The notes beneath the pieces were generated by a model. The model saw nothing but the letters and a program-made list of their open reading frames with translations. It was not told where the DNA came from and ran no database searches. The position numbers and the translations under genes were made by a program. From CAWEWH01 sp963812775 (GTDB taxonomy: Bacteria > Pseudomonadota > Alphaproteobacteria > Rhizobiales > Beijerinckiaceae): 64,000 nt of DNA. Shown in pieces: positions 34,674-46,684 of this stretch; within the stretch, counting starts at the first letter, position 1; each line of letters begins with the position of its first letter. Location: the NCBI GenBank assembly GCA_963812775.1, contig CAWEWH010000007.1, positions 372,001 through 436,000 of the forward strand, read 5' to 3'.

Positions 34674-36842
34674 ATGAACGACGCGCAGATGCAGGGGGGC
34701 GCGGCACTCGAGGCGCAGTGCCATCCAGGCCTCGAGCACGAGCTCGATCGTTTTTTCTCGCCGAGCTCCATCGCGCTCATCGGCGCATCGTCGGACCACA
34801 CCAAAATCCGCGGGCGTCTCTTCCAGATGCTGGTGCGCAACAAGTATCCCGGCAAGCTCTTCCCGGTTAATCCAAGCTATGCGGAGCTCGCTGGGCTGAG
34901 GTGTTATCCGTCCATCAAGGCGATCGGTGAGGCCATCGATGTGGCCATCGTCGCCATTCCGGCGAAACAAGTTCTCGCCAATCTCCAGGACTGTGCCGCC
35001 GCCGGCGTCGGCCATGCCGTCATCATCTCGTCGGGATTCGCCGAGGAGGGCGGGGCCAGCGTCGACGTGCAGCGTGAGATCGCGGCGCTGGCGCGCCGCA
35101 CCGGCATGCGCATCTGCGGCCCCAACGCGGAGGGCTACTACAACGAGCCCGGGCGCGTGGCCGCCACGTTCAGCCCGACCGTGGAATTCAAGGGCGACGA
35201 GCTGTCGATGGCCAACGGCCGGCGCGTCGGCGTCATCGCGCAGTCGGGCGGCATCGGCTTCTCGCTCTTGAATCGCGGCAAGGCGCTCGGTCTCAACTTC
35301 TCGCACGTGGTGAGCACGGGCAACGAGGCCGATCTCACGGCCGCCGACTTCCTGGAATTCATGGTGGCGGACGCCACCACCGACGTCATCGCCATGTTCC
35401 TGGAGAGCGTGCGCGATCCGGCCCGCTTCGTGGCCGCTGCGCGGCGTGCGGCGGAGGTCGGCAAGCCGGTCGTTGTCGCCAAGGTCGGCCAATCCGGCGC
35501 CGGCGCACGCGCGTCAGCATCGCACACCGCCAGCATGGCCGGCTGGAATGCCGCCTATGAGGCGGTCTTTGCGGCGAGCGGCTTCATCCAGGCCGCCGAT
35601 GCCGACGAGCTGGTGGCCATCGCCGCCGCGTTGGCGACAATGCCCAACGCCAAGGGCAACCGCGCCGGCATCGTCACCGTGTCGGGCGGCGGTGGGGCGT
35701 GGGCCGCCGATGTCCTTTCGGCGCACGGTTTCACGCTGCCGGAATTGTCCGAGAAGCTGCAGGATGAGATCCGCACCTTCATTCCGTCATATGGCACCGC
35801 CCAGAACCCCGTAGACGTGACCGCGCAGGCGGCGCAACAGGGCGGCGTGCAGCGCGCCATCGAGCTCTTGGAGGAATCCGATGAGGTCGACGTGGTTGCT
35901 GTCGTGCTGTCGATGTCGAGCGAGACGCGCATCTCCTTCGACGTGGAGCGCGTGAAGGCGCTCGCCAAGGCGCGCCGCAAGCCGATCCTCTTCCACACCT
36001 ACACGCTGCCGTCGCTCAATGCGCGCACCAAGCTCGCCGAGATCGGCCTGCCGCTGTACCCCAATCTCACGCATATCGGCACGGTCGCCAATGCGCTCTA
36101 CCGGCGCGGCCAATTCAAGGCCGCGCCCGTCGCGCCCGTGCCGCGTGCCGATGCCAAGCTCGTTGCTGCGCTCAAGGCCCAGTCCGCCTTTTCCGAGCAT
36201 GATGCCAAACTGTTTCTGCGCCAGGCCGGCATCCCGCTGCCGGACGAGCGCCTTGTCGCGTCGCCTGATGGCCTCGATGCGGCGATGCATGCGGTCGGCT
36301 TTCCGCTGGCGCTGAAAATCCAGTCGAAGGACATTCCGCACAAGAGCGAGGTCGGCGGCGTCAGCCTCGATATCGCCGACGCCTCCGCGGGACGCGCCGC
36401 GCACGCGTCGCTGCTTGCCGACGTGAAGGCGAAACGGCCAGACGCTTCAATCCAGGGCGTGCTCGTCAGTCCGATGGCCAAGAAGGGCACGGAGATCATC
36501 CTTGGCGTCATCCGCGATCAGGTCTTCGGCCCCATGGTGATGGTGGGCTTCGGCGGCGTCACCACCGAGCTGTTCAAGGACGTGGTCTATCGCCCGGCGC
36601 CGCTAGGCGCCGACGCGGCGCGCGCGATGTTGGATGGGCTACGCGCCGCGCCGCTGCTCAACGGTTTTCGTGGCGCGCCGGCCGCTGATGTCCCGGCGCT
36701 CGTCGACTTAATCGTCAAGCTGTCGCGGCTTGCGGCGTCGTACGCCGATCACATCGCCGAACTCGAACTCAATCCCGTGATCGTGCATCCGAAGGGGGAG
36801 GGCGTCACGGTGCTCGATGCGCTGCTGGCGCCTGTCCAATAG
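34674..36842 (+). CDS. NDP-forming acyl-CoA synthetase
   Basis: A 722-residue fused-subunit acyl-CoA synthetase (ADP-forming acetate-CoA ligase type). The CoA-binding Rossmann domain opens with FFSPSSIALIGASSDHTKIRG. The succinyl-CoA-ligase-like domain carries the phospho-His in SASHTASMAG. The C-terminal ATP-grasp domain has LALKIQSKDIPHKSEVGGV and MVGFGGVTTELFKDV. ATG 34674 follows GGGAGG. The enzyme makes an acyl-CoA from a carboxylic acid with ATP and gives ADP and phosphate. The substrate is unknown but may come from the neighbouring nitronate monooxygenase. Confidence 0.9.
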   Translation: MNDAQMQGGAALEAQCHPGLEHELDRFFSPSSIALIGASSDHTKIRGRLFQMLVRNKYPGKLFPVNPSYAELAGLRCYPSIKAIGEAIDVAIVAIPAKQVLANLQDCAAAGVGHAVIISSGFAEEGGASVDVQREIAALARRTGMRICGPNAEGYYNEPGRVAATFSPTVEFKGDELSMANGRRVGVIAQSGGIGFSLLNRGKALGLNFSHVVSTGNEADLTAADFLEFMVADATTDVIAMFLESVRDPARFVAAARRAAEVGKPVVVAKVGQSGAGARASASHTASMAGWNAAYEAVFAASGFIQAADADELVAIAAALATMPNAKGNRAGIVTVSGGGGAWAADVLSAHGFTLPELSEKLQDEIRTFIPSYGTAQNPVDVTAQAAQQGGVQRAIELLEESDEVDVVAVVLSMSSETRISFDVERVKALAKARRKPILFHTYTLPSLNARTKLAEIGLPLYPNLTHIGTVANALYRRGQFKAAPVAPVPRADAKLVAALKAQSAFSEHDAKLFLRQAGIPLPDERLVASPDGLDAAMHAVGFPLALKIQSKDIPHKSEVGGVSLDIADASAGRAAHASLLADVKAKRPDASIQGVLVSPMAKKGTEIILGVIRDQVFGPMVMVGFGGVTTELFKDVVYRPAPLGADAARAMLDGLRAAPLLNGFRGAPAADVPALVDLIVKLSRLAASYADHIAELELNPVIVHPKGEGVTVLDALLAPVQ

Positions 36843-37157
36843 GCATCCGCCCGGTTGCACGGACGGGAGGGACCCAGGATGCGGCCCCCAAGTCGGGGCT
36901 GATGCTGAGCCGCGGCCTGGCATTACCGCTGCGAGGCACTGCCGAAAACACAGGCAATGTTTTTGCCTATGATTTAGGCGCTTGCCGGATCGGTGATTAT
37001 TTTGTTGGCGACACCCTCTTCGTTGCGCCGCACCACGCGTCCGGCCCATTGAATCCATTAAGATTCTCAGCCTTCGCCGCTTCCGGCGGGGCTGGCACAG
37101 CCATTGCGAGTTTCCGCCGTCACAGCGCGATCAACGCGCCGGGTGGAGGTTCAAGCA
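36843..37157. other. regulatory region before urtA
   Basis: No gene in these 315 bases. It contains AGGCAA/TTGCCT (36953-36969), a perfect 6-base inverted repeat around a 5-base loop, in an AT-richer stretch. It also has a possible half-site GCACCA at about 37030, and the sigma-54 promoter at 37093. An NtrC-type enhancer is expected here but no full consensus is seen. Confidence 0.6.
37093..37107 (+). promoter_or_regulatory. sigma-54 (RpoN) promoter of the urt-ure operon
   Basis: TGGCAC (37093-37098), five bases, then TTGC (37104-37107): an exact match to the -24/-12 consensus, 50 bases before the urtA start. It implies activation by NtrC under nitrogen limitation, as known for urea transport genes in related bacteria. 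Confidence 0.8.
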
Positions 37158-38453
37158 ATGAAGAGTGGATTGAAAAGGGTGCTGGGTACCCTGGCTCTAG
37201 CGGGCGGAGTGATGGCGGCGGCAGTCGCGCCGGCATCGGCCCAGGATACGATCAAGGTGGGCATCCTGCACTCGCTGTCGGGCACCATGGCCATCAGCGA
37301 GACGACGTTGAAAGACGTGATGCTCATGCTCATCGAGGAGCAGAACAAGAAGGGCGGTCTGCTCGGCAAGAAGCTCGAGCCGGTGGTGGTCGATCCCGCT
37401 TCCAACTGGCCGTTATTCGCCGAGAAGGCGCGCGAGCTCATCACCAAGGACAAGGTCGCGGCGGTGTTCGGCTGCTGGACCTCCGTGTCGCGCAAGTCCG
37501 TGCTCCCGGTATTCAAGGAGCTGAACTCGATCCTGTTCTACCCGGTGCAGTACGAGGGCGAGGAGAGCGAGCGCAACGTCTTCTATACCGGCGCGGCGCC
37601 CAACCAACAGGCCATTCCGGCCGTCGACTATCTGATGAAGGAAGAGAAGGTGCAGCGCTGGGTGCTGGCCGGCACCGACTACGTCTATCCGCGCACCACC
37701 AACAAGATCCTCGAGGCCTATCTCAAGGCCAAGGGCGTGAAGCCCGAGGACATCATGATCAATTACACGCCGTTCGGCCATTCCGACTGGCAGACCATCG
37801 TCTCCGACATCAAGAAGTTCGGCTCTGCCGGCAAGAAGACCGCCGTCGTGTCGACCATCAACGGCGACGCCAACGTGCCGTTCTACAAGGAGCTCGGCAA
37901 CCAGGGCCTCAAGGCGACCGACATCCCGGTGGTGGCATTCTCGGTCGGTGAAGAGGAACTCGCCGGCGTCGACACCAAGCCACTGCTCGGCCACTTGGCG
38001 GCCTGGAACTACTTCCAGTCGATCAAGACGCCGGAGAACGCGGCCTTCATCGAGAAGTGGAAGGCCTTCACCAAGAACGCCAAGCGCGTCAGCAACGACC
38101 CGATGGAAGCCCACGTCGTCGGTTTCGCCATGTGGGTCAAGGCGGTCGAGAAGGTCGGCACCACGGACCCCGATAAGGTCATCGACGCGCTGCCGGGCAT
38201 CCAGGCCGCCAACCTGACCGGCGGCATCTCCGAAATGCTGCCGAATCACCACATCACCAAGCCGGTGTTCATCGGCGAGATCAAGGGTGACGGCCAGTTC
38301 GACGTGGTGTGGAAGACCAGCGGCTTGGTCCCGGGCGATGCCTGGTCCAAGGAACTCGACGGCTCGAAGGACCTGGAAGCCGACTGGGTGAAGCTCAAGT
38401 GTGGCAACTACAACACCAAAACCAAGACTTGCGGCGGCGTGAAGGCGAACTAG
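37158..38453 (+). CDS. urtA: urea ABC transporter substrate-binding protein
   Basis: A 431-residue periplasmic binding protein. It has a signal peptide (VLGTLALAGGVMAAAVAPASA) and the typical UrtA opening IKVGILHSLSGTMAISET. Conserved GCWTSVSRKSVLPVF, LFYPVQYEGEE and GGISEMLPNHHITKPVFIGE separate it from branched-chain amino acid binders. ATG 37158 has TGGAGG upstream; an earlier in-frame start lies inside the promoter. It is first of the urtABCDE-ure operon and captures urea for the importer. Confidence 0.96.
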   Translation: MKSGLKRVLGTLALAGGVMAAAVAPASAQDTIKVGILHSLSGTMAISETTLKDVMLMLIEEQNKKGGLLGKKLEPVVVDPASNWPLFAEKARELITKDKVAAVFGCWTSVSRKSVLPVFKELNSILFYPVQYEGEESERNVFYTGAAPNQQAIPAVDYLMKEEKVQRWVLAGTDYVYPRTTNKILEAYLKAKGVKPEDIMINYTPFGHSDWQTIVSDIKKFGSAGKKTAVVSTINGDANVPFYKELGNQGLKATDIPVVAFSVGEEELAGVDTKPLLGHLAAWNYFQSIKTPENAAFIEKWKAFTKNAKRVSNDPMEAHVVGFAMWVKAVEKVGTTDPDKVIDALPGIQAANLTGGISEMLPNHHITKPVFIGEIKGDGQFDVVWKTSGLVPGDAWSKELDGSKDLEADWVKLKCGNYNTKTKTCGGVKAN

Positions 38454-38559
38454 CCTGTTGACCGGGGCGTGGGGCAGGGGGCTGGACTCCCTCGCCCCAC
38501 ACCTTTCTCACGCTCCGCCGTCGCCATCGCGTGGCGATCGATCTATCGTGAGCCTCGCC

Positions 38560-40176
38560 ATGATGCGCCTTATCGCACGTCTCTGCCTCGCGGGCGTCTT
38601 GACGTTTGGCCTCGCTGTTGCGGCGCAGGCTCAGAACCTCGACGCGATCTTCGACAAGTTTCTCACCGATAGTTACAGCGACACCGACGCCGCCATAACC
38701 GCCCTCGCGGCCAGCGGCGCTCCGATCGCGCCCGTGGTGGTCGAAGCCTTGGCCGACGGCCGCCTCGGCTTCAGCGAGGCCGAAAAGCGTGTTGTCGTCA
38801 CCAGCAAGGACGGAAAGTCAGTCGACGCCAAAACCGGCAGTCCGATCGCCACCATTCCCGCCGACTTGAAACCGGTGCGGCTGAACAACCGCGTACGCCG
38901 AGCTATCGAGGCGGCCACGGGCTCGTTGACCCTCTTGTCGCCCGATCCGGGCCGGCGCTTCCAGGCCGCCGAGGCGGTGTTCAAGGCGCGCGATGCGACT
39001 GCTCTGGCAACCGTCGAGCAGGCCATCGAGAAGGAGCAGTTCTCGTCGATCAAGAAGGCGCTGATCGAGGCGCGTGCCGCCATCCGGCTCACCTCGCCCG
39101 ACACGTCTGACAGCGACAAGGTCGCGGCCGTCGAGATCATCGAGAAACGCGGCGACCAGGACGCGGTCGGGCTATTGCGCAGCGTGGCGGTCGGCGCGAG
39201 CCCGATCGTCAAGCTCGCGGCCGAAACGGCCATCAGCGGCATCGAGCGGCGGTTGGCACTGCTCACCAACGCGCGAGACGCCTGGTACGGCATCTCCCTC
39301 GGCTCGGTGTTGCTGCTTGCCGCCATCGGGCTTGCCATCACGTTTGGTGTCATGGGCGTCATCAACATGGCGCACGGCGAAATGGTCATGCTCGGCGCCT
39401 ACACCACGTTTGTCGTGCAGGAGTTTTGCCGAGCGCACTTCCCGGAGCAACTCTACCCCAATGCGCTAGGCTGGACGTTGCCCATCGCCATCCCGCTCGC
39501 CTTCATTGTCACCGCGTTGATTGGCGTCCTCATCGAGCGAGGCATCATCCGCTTTCTCTACGCGCGGCCCCTCGACACGCTGCTCGCCACCTGGGGCGTC
39601 AGCCTCATCCTGCAGCAGGCAGTGCGGGAGCAGTTCGGTCCGAACAATCGGAACGTCGCCTCGCCATCCTATATGTCGAGCAACTTTGATCTGGGCGGCG
39701 TCTCGATCACCTATGGCCGCATGTGGATCGTGGTGTTCGCCATCGCGCTTTTCGCCGCCCTCGTCTTCGTGCTGCGCGTCACGCCATTTGGGCTCAAGAT
39801 GCGTGCTGTCACGCAGAACCGGCGCATGGCGGCTGCCATGGGCATCCGCACGCCGTGGATCGACACCATGGCATTCGCGCTCGGCTCCGGCATCGCCGGC
39901 ATCGCCGGCGTCGCCCTCAGCCAGATCGACAACGTCTCGCCTAATCTCGGCCAGAACTACATCATCGACTCGTTCCTCGTGGTCGTCTTCGGCGGCGTCG
40001 GCAATCTGTGGGGCACGTTGGTGGCCGCGCTCTCGCTCGGCGTCGTCAACAAATTCCTGGAGCCCTATGCCGGAGCTGTACTCGGCAAGATCGTGGTTCT
40101 CATCTTCATCATCCTGTTCATCCAGAAGCGCCCGCGCGGCCTCTTCCCGCAAAAGGGCAGGGCGGCCGAGGCATGA
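38560..40176 (+). CDS. urtB: urea ABC transporter permease UrtB
   Basis: A 538-residue protein. A signal-like N-terminus and a soluble domain of about 240 residues, with HEAT-like helices, precede the LivH-type permease domain of about 290 residues, the known UrtB layout. Permease motifs include ITFGVMGVINMAHGEMVMLG and GSGIAGIAGVALSQIDNVSP. The start is one of two adjacent ATGs (38560 or 38563) with a poor ribosome site. A longer frame to 38458 is less likely because it disrupts the signal. Its stop overlaps the urtC start. Confidence 0.94.
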   Translation: MMRLIARLCLAGVLTFGLAVAAQAQNLDAIFDKFLTDSYSDTDAAITALAASGAPIAPVVVEALADGRLGFSEAEKRVVVTSKDGKSVDAKTGSPIATIPADLKPVRLNNRVRRAIEAATGSLTLLSPDPGRRFQAAEAVFKARDATALATVEQAIEKEQFSSIKKALIEARAAIRLTSPDTSDSDKVAAVEIIEKRGDQDAVGLLRSVAVGASPIVKLAAETAISGIERRLALLTNARDAWYGISLGSVLLLAAIGLAITFGVMGVINMAHGEMVMLGAYTTFVVQEFCRAHFPEQLYPNALGWTLPIAIPLAFIVTALIGVLIERGIIRFLYARPLDTLLATWGVSLILQQAVREQFGPNNRNVASPSYMSSNFDLGGVSITYGRMWIVVFAIALFAALVFVLRVTPFGLKMRAVTQNRRMAAAMGIRTPWIDTMAFALGSGIAGIAGVALSQIDNVSPNLGQNYIIDSFLVVVFGGVGNLWGTLVAALSLGVVNKFLEPYAGAVLGKIVVLIFIILFIQKRPRGLFPQKGRAAEA

Positions 40177-41387
40177 CGCGGCGCCCGTTCATCCTCAGCA
40201 TGCTCGACGGCAAAGGCACGGTCTTTCTCGCTTGCCTCGCCGCGGCGGCGATCCTCGTGCCGTTCTCGAATCTGCTTTTGCCGCCGACCTCGGCGTTGCA
40301 TGTGCCGACCTATATCGTGGTGCTGCTCGGCAAGTATCTCTGCTATGCGCTGCTTGCCGTCGCGCTTGACCTGGTTTGGGGCTATTGCGGCATTCTCTCC
40401 TTGGGCCACGGCGCTTTCTTCGCGCTCGGCGGCTACACCATGGGCATGTATCTCATGCGCCAGATAGGCACGCGCGGCGTCTACGCGCATCCGGTGCTGC
40501 CCGATTTCATGGTGTTCCTGAATTGGCCGGAACTGCCGGTCTATTGGTACGGATTCAACTATTTCGCCTATGCGGCCTTCATGGTGCTGTTCGTACCAGG
40601 CCTGCTGGCTTTCGTGTTCGGCTGGTTCGCATTCAGAAGCCGCGTCACCGGCGTCTACCTGTCGATCATCACTCAGGCGCTCACTTACGCGCTCATGCTC
40701 GGCTTCTTCCGCAACAATTTCGGCTTCGGCGGCAATAACGGACTCACCGACTTCAAGGACATCCTCGGCTTCAACGTGCAGGCGCAGGGAACGCGGGCGG
40801 CGCTTTTCGCCGCCTCCGCCATCGCGCTGGCGTTGGGCTATCTGATCGCCCGTTACATGGTGGCGTCTACCTACGGCAAGGTGCTCATCGCCGTTCGCGA
40901 CGCCGAAGCGCGCACGCGCTTCCTCGGCTATCGGGTCGAGCGCTACAAGCTTGTCGCCTTCACTGTCTCGGCCATGATGGCGGGCGTCGCGGGTGCTCTC
41001 TACGTTCCCCAGGTCGGCATCATCAACCCCTGGGAATTCTCGCCTGCCAACTCCATCGAGGCGGTGATCTGGGTGGCGGTTGGCGGGCGCGGCACCCTGG
41101 TCGGCGCCGCCGTCGGCGCCGTCGTCGTCAACTACGTCAAGACGCTGTTCACCAGCGGGGGCCTGTCGTGGCTCGGCGTGCCCATCGTCAACGGTCTTGC
41201 AGCACTGAACATCAGCTTCCCCAATCCGTTCGCCGCCGACAAATGGCTGTTCCTGCTGGGAGCGTTGTTCATCCTGGTGACGCTGTTCCTGCCCAAGGGC
41301 ATCGTCGGCACGATCGGCACGTGGCTGCAGCGCCGGCCGCCGACGCCCGCCGCCAACGGCGTCGCCAAAGCGCAGCCGGCGGAGTAG
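40173..41387 (+). CDS. urtC: urea ABC transporter permease UrtC
   Basis: A 404-residue LivM-type permease with about ten hydrophobic segments. UrtC-typical motifs are DLVWGYCGILSLGHGAFFALGGY, given here in part, plus GFGGNNGLTDF and EAVIWVAVGGRGTLVGA. The ATG overlaps the urtB stop (ATGA), indicating coupled translation. It forms the urea channel with UrtB in the inner membrane. Confidence 0.95.
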   Translation: MTRRPFILSMLDGKGTVFLACLAAAAILVPFSNLLLPPTSALHVPTYIVVLLGKYLCYALLAVALDLVWGYCGILSLGHGAFFALGGYTMGMYLMRQIGTRGVYAHPVLPDFMVFLNWPELPVYWYGFNYFAYAAFMVLFVPGLLAFVFGWFAFRSRVTGVYLSIITQALTYALMLGFFRNNFGFGGNNGLTDFKDILGFNVQAQGTRAALFAASAIALALGYLIARYMVASTYGKVLIAVRDAEARTRFLGYRVERYKLVAFTVSAMMAGVAGALYVPQVGIINPWEFSPANSIEAVIWVAVGGRGTLVGAAVGAVVVNYVKTLFTSGGLSWLGVPIVNGLAALNISFPNPFAADKWLFLLGALFILVTLFLPKGIVGTIGTWLQRRPPTPAANGVAKAQPAE

Positions 41388-41390
41388 GCG

Positions 41391-42146
<756 letters not shown>

Positions 42147-42151
42147 GCAGC

Positions 42152-42848
42152 GTGCTCGCAGTCGAGACCATCGATCTCTACTACGGCGCCGCCCGGGCGT
42201 TGCGCGGCGTCTCGGTGACGGCGGAGATCGGCAAGGTCACCTGCGTGCTCGGGCGCAACGGCGTCGGCAAGTCCTCGCTCCTGCGCGCCATCGTCGGTCA
42301 CCAGCCCATCTCCGGGCGGCAGCATCCGCTGGAACGGCGAGAATCTGGGGCGGCTCGCCGCCTATGAGCGCGCCAGGCGGGGCATCGCCTACGTGCCGCA
42401 GGGGCGTGAGATTTTCCCGCTGCTCAGCGTCAAGGAAAACCTGGAGACCGGCTTCGCCTCGGTGCCGCGGCAGGATCGGCACATTTCGCCCGAAATCTAC
42501 GATTTGTTCCCGGTTCTGAAGGATATGCTCGGGCGGCGCGGCGGCGATCTGTCCGGCGGCCAGCAGCAGCAGCTCGCCATCGCGCGCGCCCTGGTGACGC
42601 GGCCGAAGCTTCTCGTTCTCGACGAGCCGACCGAAGGCATCCAGCCCTCGATCATCAAGGACATCGGCCGGGCCATCGATTATCTGCGCCGCAAGGGCGA
42701 GATGGCCATCCTGCTCGTCGAGCAGTATTTCGAGTTCGCCCGCGATCTGTGCGATACGTTTGCCGTCATGGAACGCGGCCAGGTCGTCGTGGCGGGCGAC
42801 AAGGCGAGCATGGTCGAGAAGGATGTCCGTCAACATCTCTCCGTCTGA
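42152..42848 (+). pseudogene. urtE: urea ABC transporter ATPase UrtE, frameshifted
   Basis: The second ABC ATPase of the urea importer. GTG start at 42152 with GGGAGG upstream. Walker A GRNGVGKSSLLRA is in the first frame. At the GGG of 42314-42316 the homology switches frame; removing one G restores IRWNGENLGRLAAYERARRG and VPQGREIFPLLSVKENLETG. Signature LSGGQQQQLAIARAL and Walker B LLVLDEPTEGIQPS follow. The 697-base span is one more than a multiple of three. In an otherwise intact operon this is most likely a sequencing insertion. Confidence 0.9.
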
Positions 42849-43684
42849 GATCGCGGGCCCTACGCCACTCGTCCCGGACTATGTCCGGGCCGACGGCGGC
42901 GTGCGTGTCGATTTTGCCGTGACGGCCCGCAGCACGGCGCCGGCGCGCATTGCCGAGAGCGCCGGCTACCGCGTGCGCTTCCCCAAGGGCTCCCAGAATG
43001 GCGAGGCCTGCGAGGCCGTGCTGATCAATACGGGCGGCGGCATGGCGGGCGGCGACCGCATGGTTGTCGACATGCGTCTTGCGGCTGGCGCGCAGGCCGT
43101 GGTCACCACGCAGTCGGCCGAGAAGGTCTATCGCGCCCAGCGTGCGGCGACCGAGATCACCGTCAACCTCGACCTCGCCGGCGCGAGTCGATCTCGCCTG
43201 GCTGCCGCAGGAGACGATCCTCTTCTCGCAGAGCCGGATGCGCCGCCGCGTGGACATCGCGCTCGCCCCCGATGCGTCGCTCATCTTCGTTGAAAGCGTC
43301 GTCTTCGGCCGCCTCGCCATGGGCGAAACCATGGGGCGCGGTGGCTTTGGCGACCGCTGGCGCGTGCGCCGCGACGGCGTGCTCGTGTTTGCCGAGGACG
43401 TGCGCCTCGACGGCGAAATCGACCGGCTCCTCGATCGCAAGGCCGTCGGCGACGGGGCGCGCGCCCTCGCCACGGTCCTCGTCGTGGCGCCCGACGCGGA
43501 GGCGCGCATCGACGCGGTTCGCGCCGCGCTTGCTGACGCCGCGAGTGAATGCGGCGCCAGCGGCTGGAACGGCATGCTCGTCGTCCGTTTCCTTTCACGT
43601 AGCGCGCAGGCCTTGCGCGCCGATCTCACGCGATTCCTGGAACGCCTGCGCGGCGCACCGATGCCGCGCAGCTGGCAGACCTGA
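42823..43684 (+). pseudogene. ureD: urease accessory protein UreD, frameshifted
   Basis: UreD (UreH) is the scaffold that binds apo-urease with UreF and UreG. The start overlaps the urtE end by 26 bases with GAGAAGG in front. The first frame has VLINTGGGMAGGDRM and VVTTQSAEKVYRA. Near 43180-43188 it breaks, and the next frame continues VDLAWLPQETILFSQSRMRR and VFGRLAMGETMGRGGFGD to the natural end. The 862-base span is one more than a multiple of three, again a probable single-base insertion in the data. Confidence 0.88.
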
Positions 43685-43692
43685 GGCCGAAC

Positions 43693-44313
43693 ATGCAGCT
43701 CACCCCGCGCGAGAAGGACAAGCTCTTGGTCGCCATGGCCGCCATGGTGGCGCGCCGGCGCCTCGAGCGCGGTGTCAAGCTCAACCATCCCGAGGCGATC
43801 GCGCTGATCAGCGATTTTGTCGTCGAGGGCGCTCGCGACGGCAAGTCCGTCGCCACGCTGATGGAGGAGGGGGCCCACGTGCTGACCGCCGACCAGGTGA
43901 TGGACGGGGTCGCCGAGATGATCCACGACGTGCAGGTGGAGGCGACGTTTCCCGACGGCACCAAGCTCGTCACCGTGCATAATCCGATCCGCGGCGCCTC
44001 CGGCAAGCTGGTGCCCGGCGAGGTGACGACGCAGGCAGGCGACGTGACGCTCAACGAAGGCCGCGCCACCGTCACGCTCTCCGTCGCCAATACCGGCGAC
44101 CGGCCGATCCAGGTCGGATCGCACTACCATTTCTTCGAGACCAACCCGGCCCTGAAATTCGAGCGCGACAAGGCCCGCGGCATGCGCCTCAATATCGCGG
44201 CCGGCACCGCCGTGCGCTTCGAGCCGGGCCAGACGCGCGAAGTGACGCTGGTGACGCTCGCCGGCAAGCGCGAGGTCTACGGCTTCCGCCAGGCCGTCAT
44301 GGGCAAGCTCTGA
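43693..44313 (+). CDS. ureA: fused urease gamma-beta subunit
   Basis: A 206-residue fusion. Residues 1-100 are the gamma subunit (MQLTPREKDKLLVAMAAMVA, then NHPEAIALISDFVVEGARDG). Residues about 105-206 are the beta subunit (GEVTTQAGDVTLNEGR, then NTGDRPIQVGSHYHFFETN, and GFRQAVMGKL at the end). Most proteobacteria keep ureA and ureB as separate genes; fusion is known from Helicobacter and some alphaproteobacteria. It forms the structural complex with UreC. Confidence 0.95.
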   Translation: MQLTPREKDKLLVAMAAMVARRRLERGVKLNHPEAIALISDFVVEGARDGKSVATLMEEGAHVLTADQVMDGVAEMIHDVQVEATFPDGTKLVTVHNPIRGASGKLVPGEVTTQAGDVTLNEGRATVTLSVANTGDRPIQVGSHYHFFETNPALKFERDKARGMRLNIAAGTAVRFEPGQTREVTLVTLAGKREVYGFRQAVMGKL

Positions 44314-44320
44314 GGCCGCC

Positions 44321-44953
44321 ATGGACGCAGGCACGCTCCTGGCCTTCGTTGCGACCACGGTCGTCATGGACGTTACGCCGGGCGTGGGCGTGCTCAAGGT
44401 TGTCGGCGATGCCATGGGCAACGGCTGGCGCAGAACGCAGGCGAGCGTCCTCGGCGTGTTGGCTGCCAACGGCATGTATTGCCTCATCTCGGCGCTGGGG
44501 CTGAGCGTCCTCGTGCTCGCCGTGCCGGCGCTGTTCGAGGCGCTGAAGTGGGCGGGAATTGCCTATCTTCTGTGGATCGCGATGCAGTCGGTCCGCGCGG
44601 CGCTGGCGGCGTCGGACGCGGACGTGATGGCGCAGCCGAAGGCCTCGGCAGGGCGTCTCTTCCGCTCGAGCTTCGTGGCCCAGGGCGCCAATCCGAAATC
44701 GGTGCTCTATTTCTGCGCCATCCTGCCGGCATTTGCCGGATCGGGCTCGGATGCGCCGATGTGGATCCTCGCGCTTGGCGCGCTCTCGGTCGTCCTGGAA
44801 TATCCCGTGCTGTCCGCCTACGCCCTGCTCGGCAGTGGTGCGGCCAGAATGGCGACGCGCGCATCTGCGCGCCGGCTCTTCCACGCCCTCGCCGGCACGG
44901 CCATTGCCGGTTCCGCCGCCATGCTGGCGCGCACCTCGCTCCAGAACCGTTGA
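44321..44953 (+). CDS. LysE/RhtB-family exporter inside the urease operon
   Basis: A 210-residue membrane protein with about six hydrophobic segments and LysE-superfamily features: VVMDVTPGVGVLKVVGDAM near the N-terminus (the family usually has P-G-P here), GIAYLLWIAMQSVR and FVAQGANPKSVLYFCAILPAF. The family exports amino acids or other small metabolites. It lies in frame spacing between ureA and ureC (7 and 9 bases), so it is cotranscribed with urease. The substrate is unknown. Ammonium-derived or nitrogen-rich compounds are a guess from context only. Confidence 0.85.
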   Translation: MDAGTLLAFVATTVVMDVTPGVGVLKVVGDAMGNGWRRTQASVLGVLAANGMYCLISALGLSVLVLAVPALFEALKWAGIAYLLWIAMQSVRAALAASDADVMAQPKASAGRLFRSSFVAQGANPKSVLYFCAILPAFAGSGSDAPMWILALGALSVVLEYPVLSAYALLGSGAARMATRASARRLFHALAGTAIAGSAAMLARTSLQNR

Positions 44954-44962
44954 GGCTCGAAC

Positions 44963-46672
<1,710 letters not shown>

Positions 46673-46684
46673 CGAGAGAGGCGA

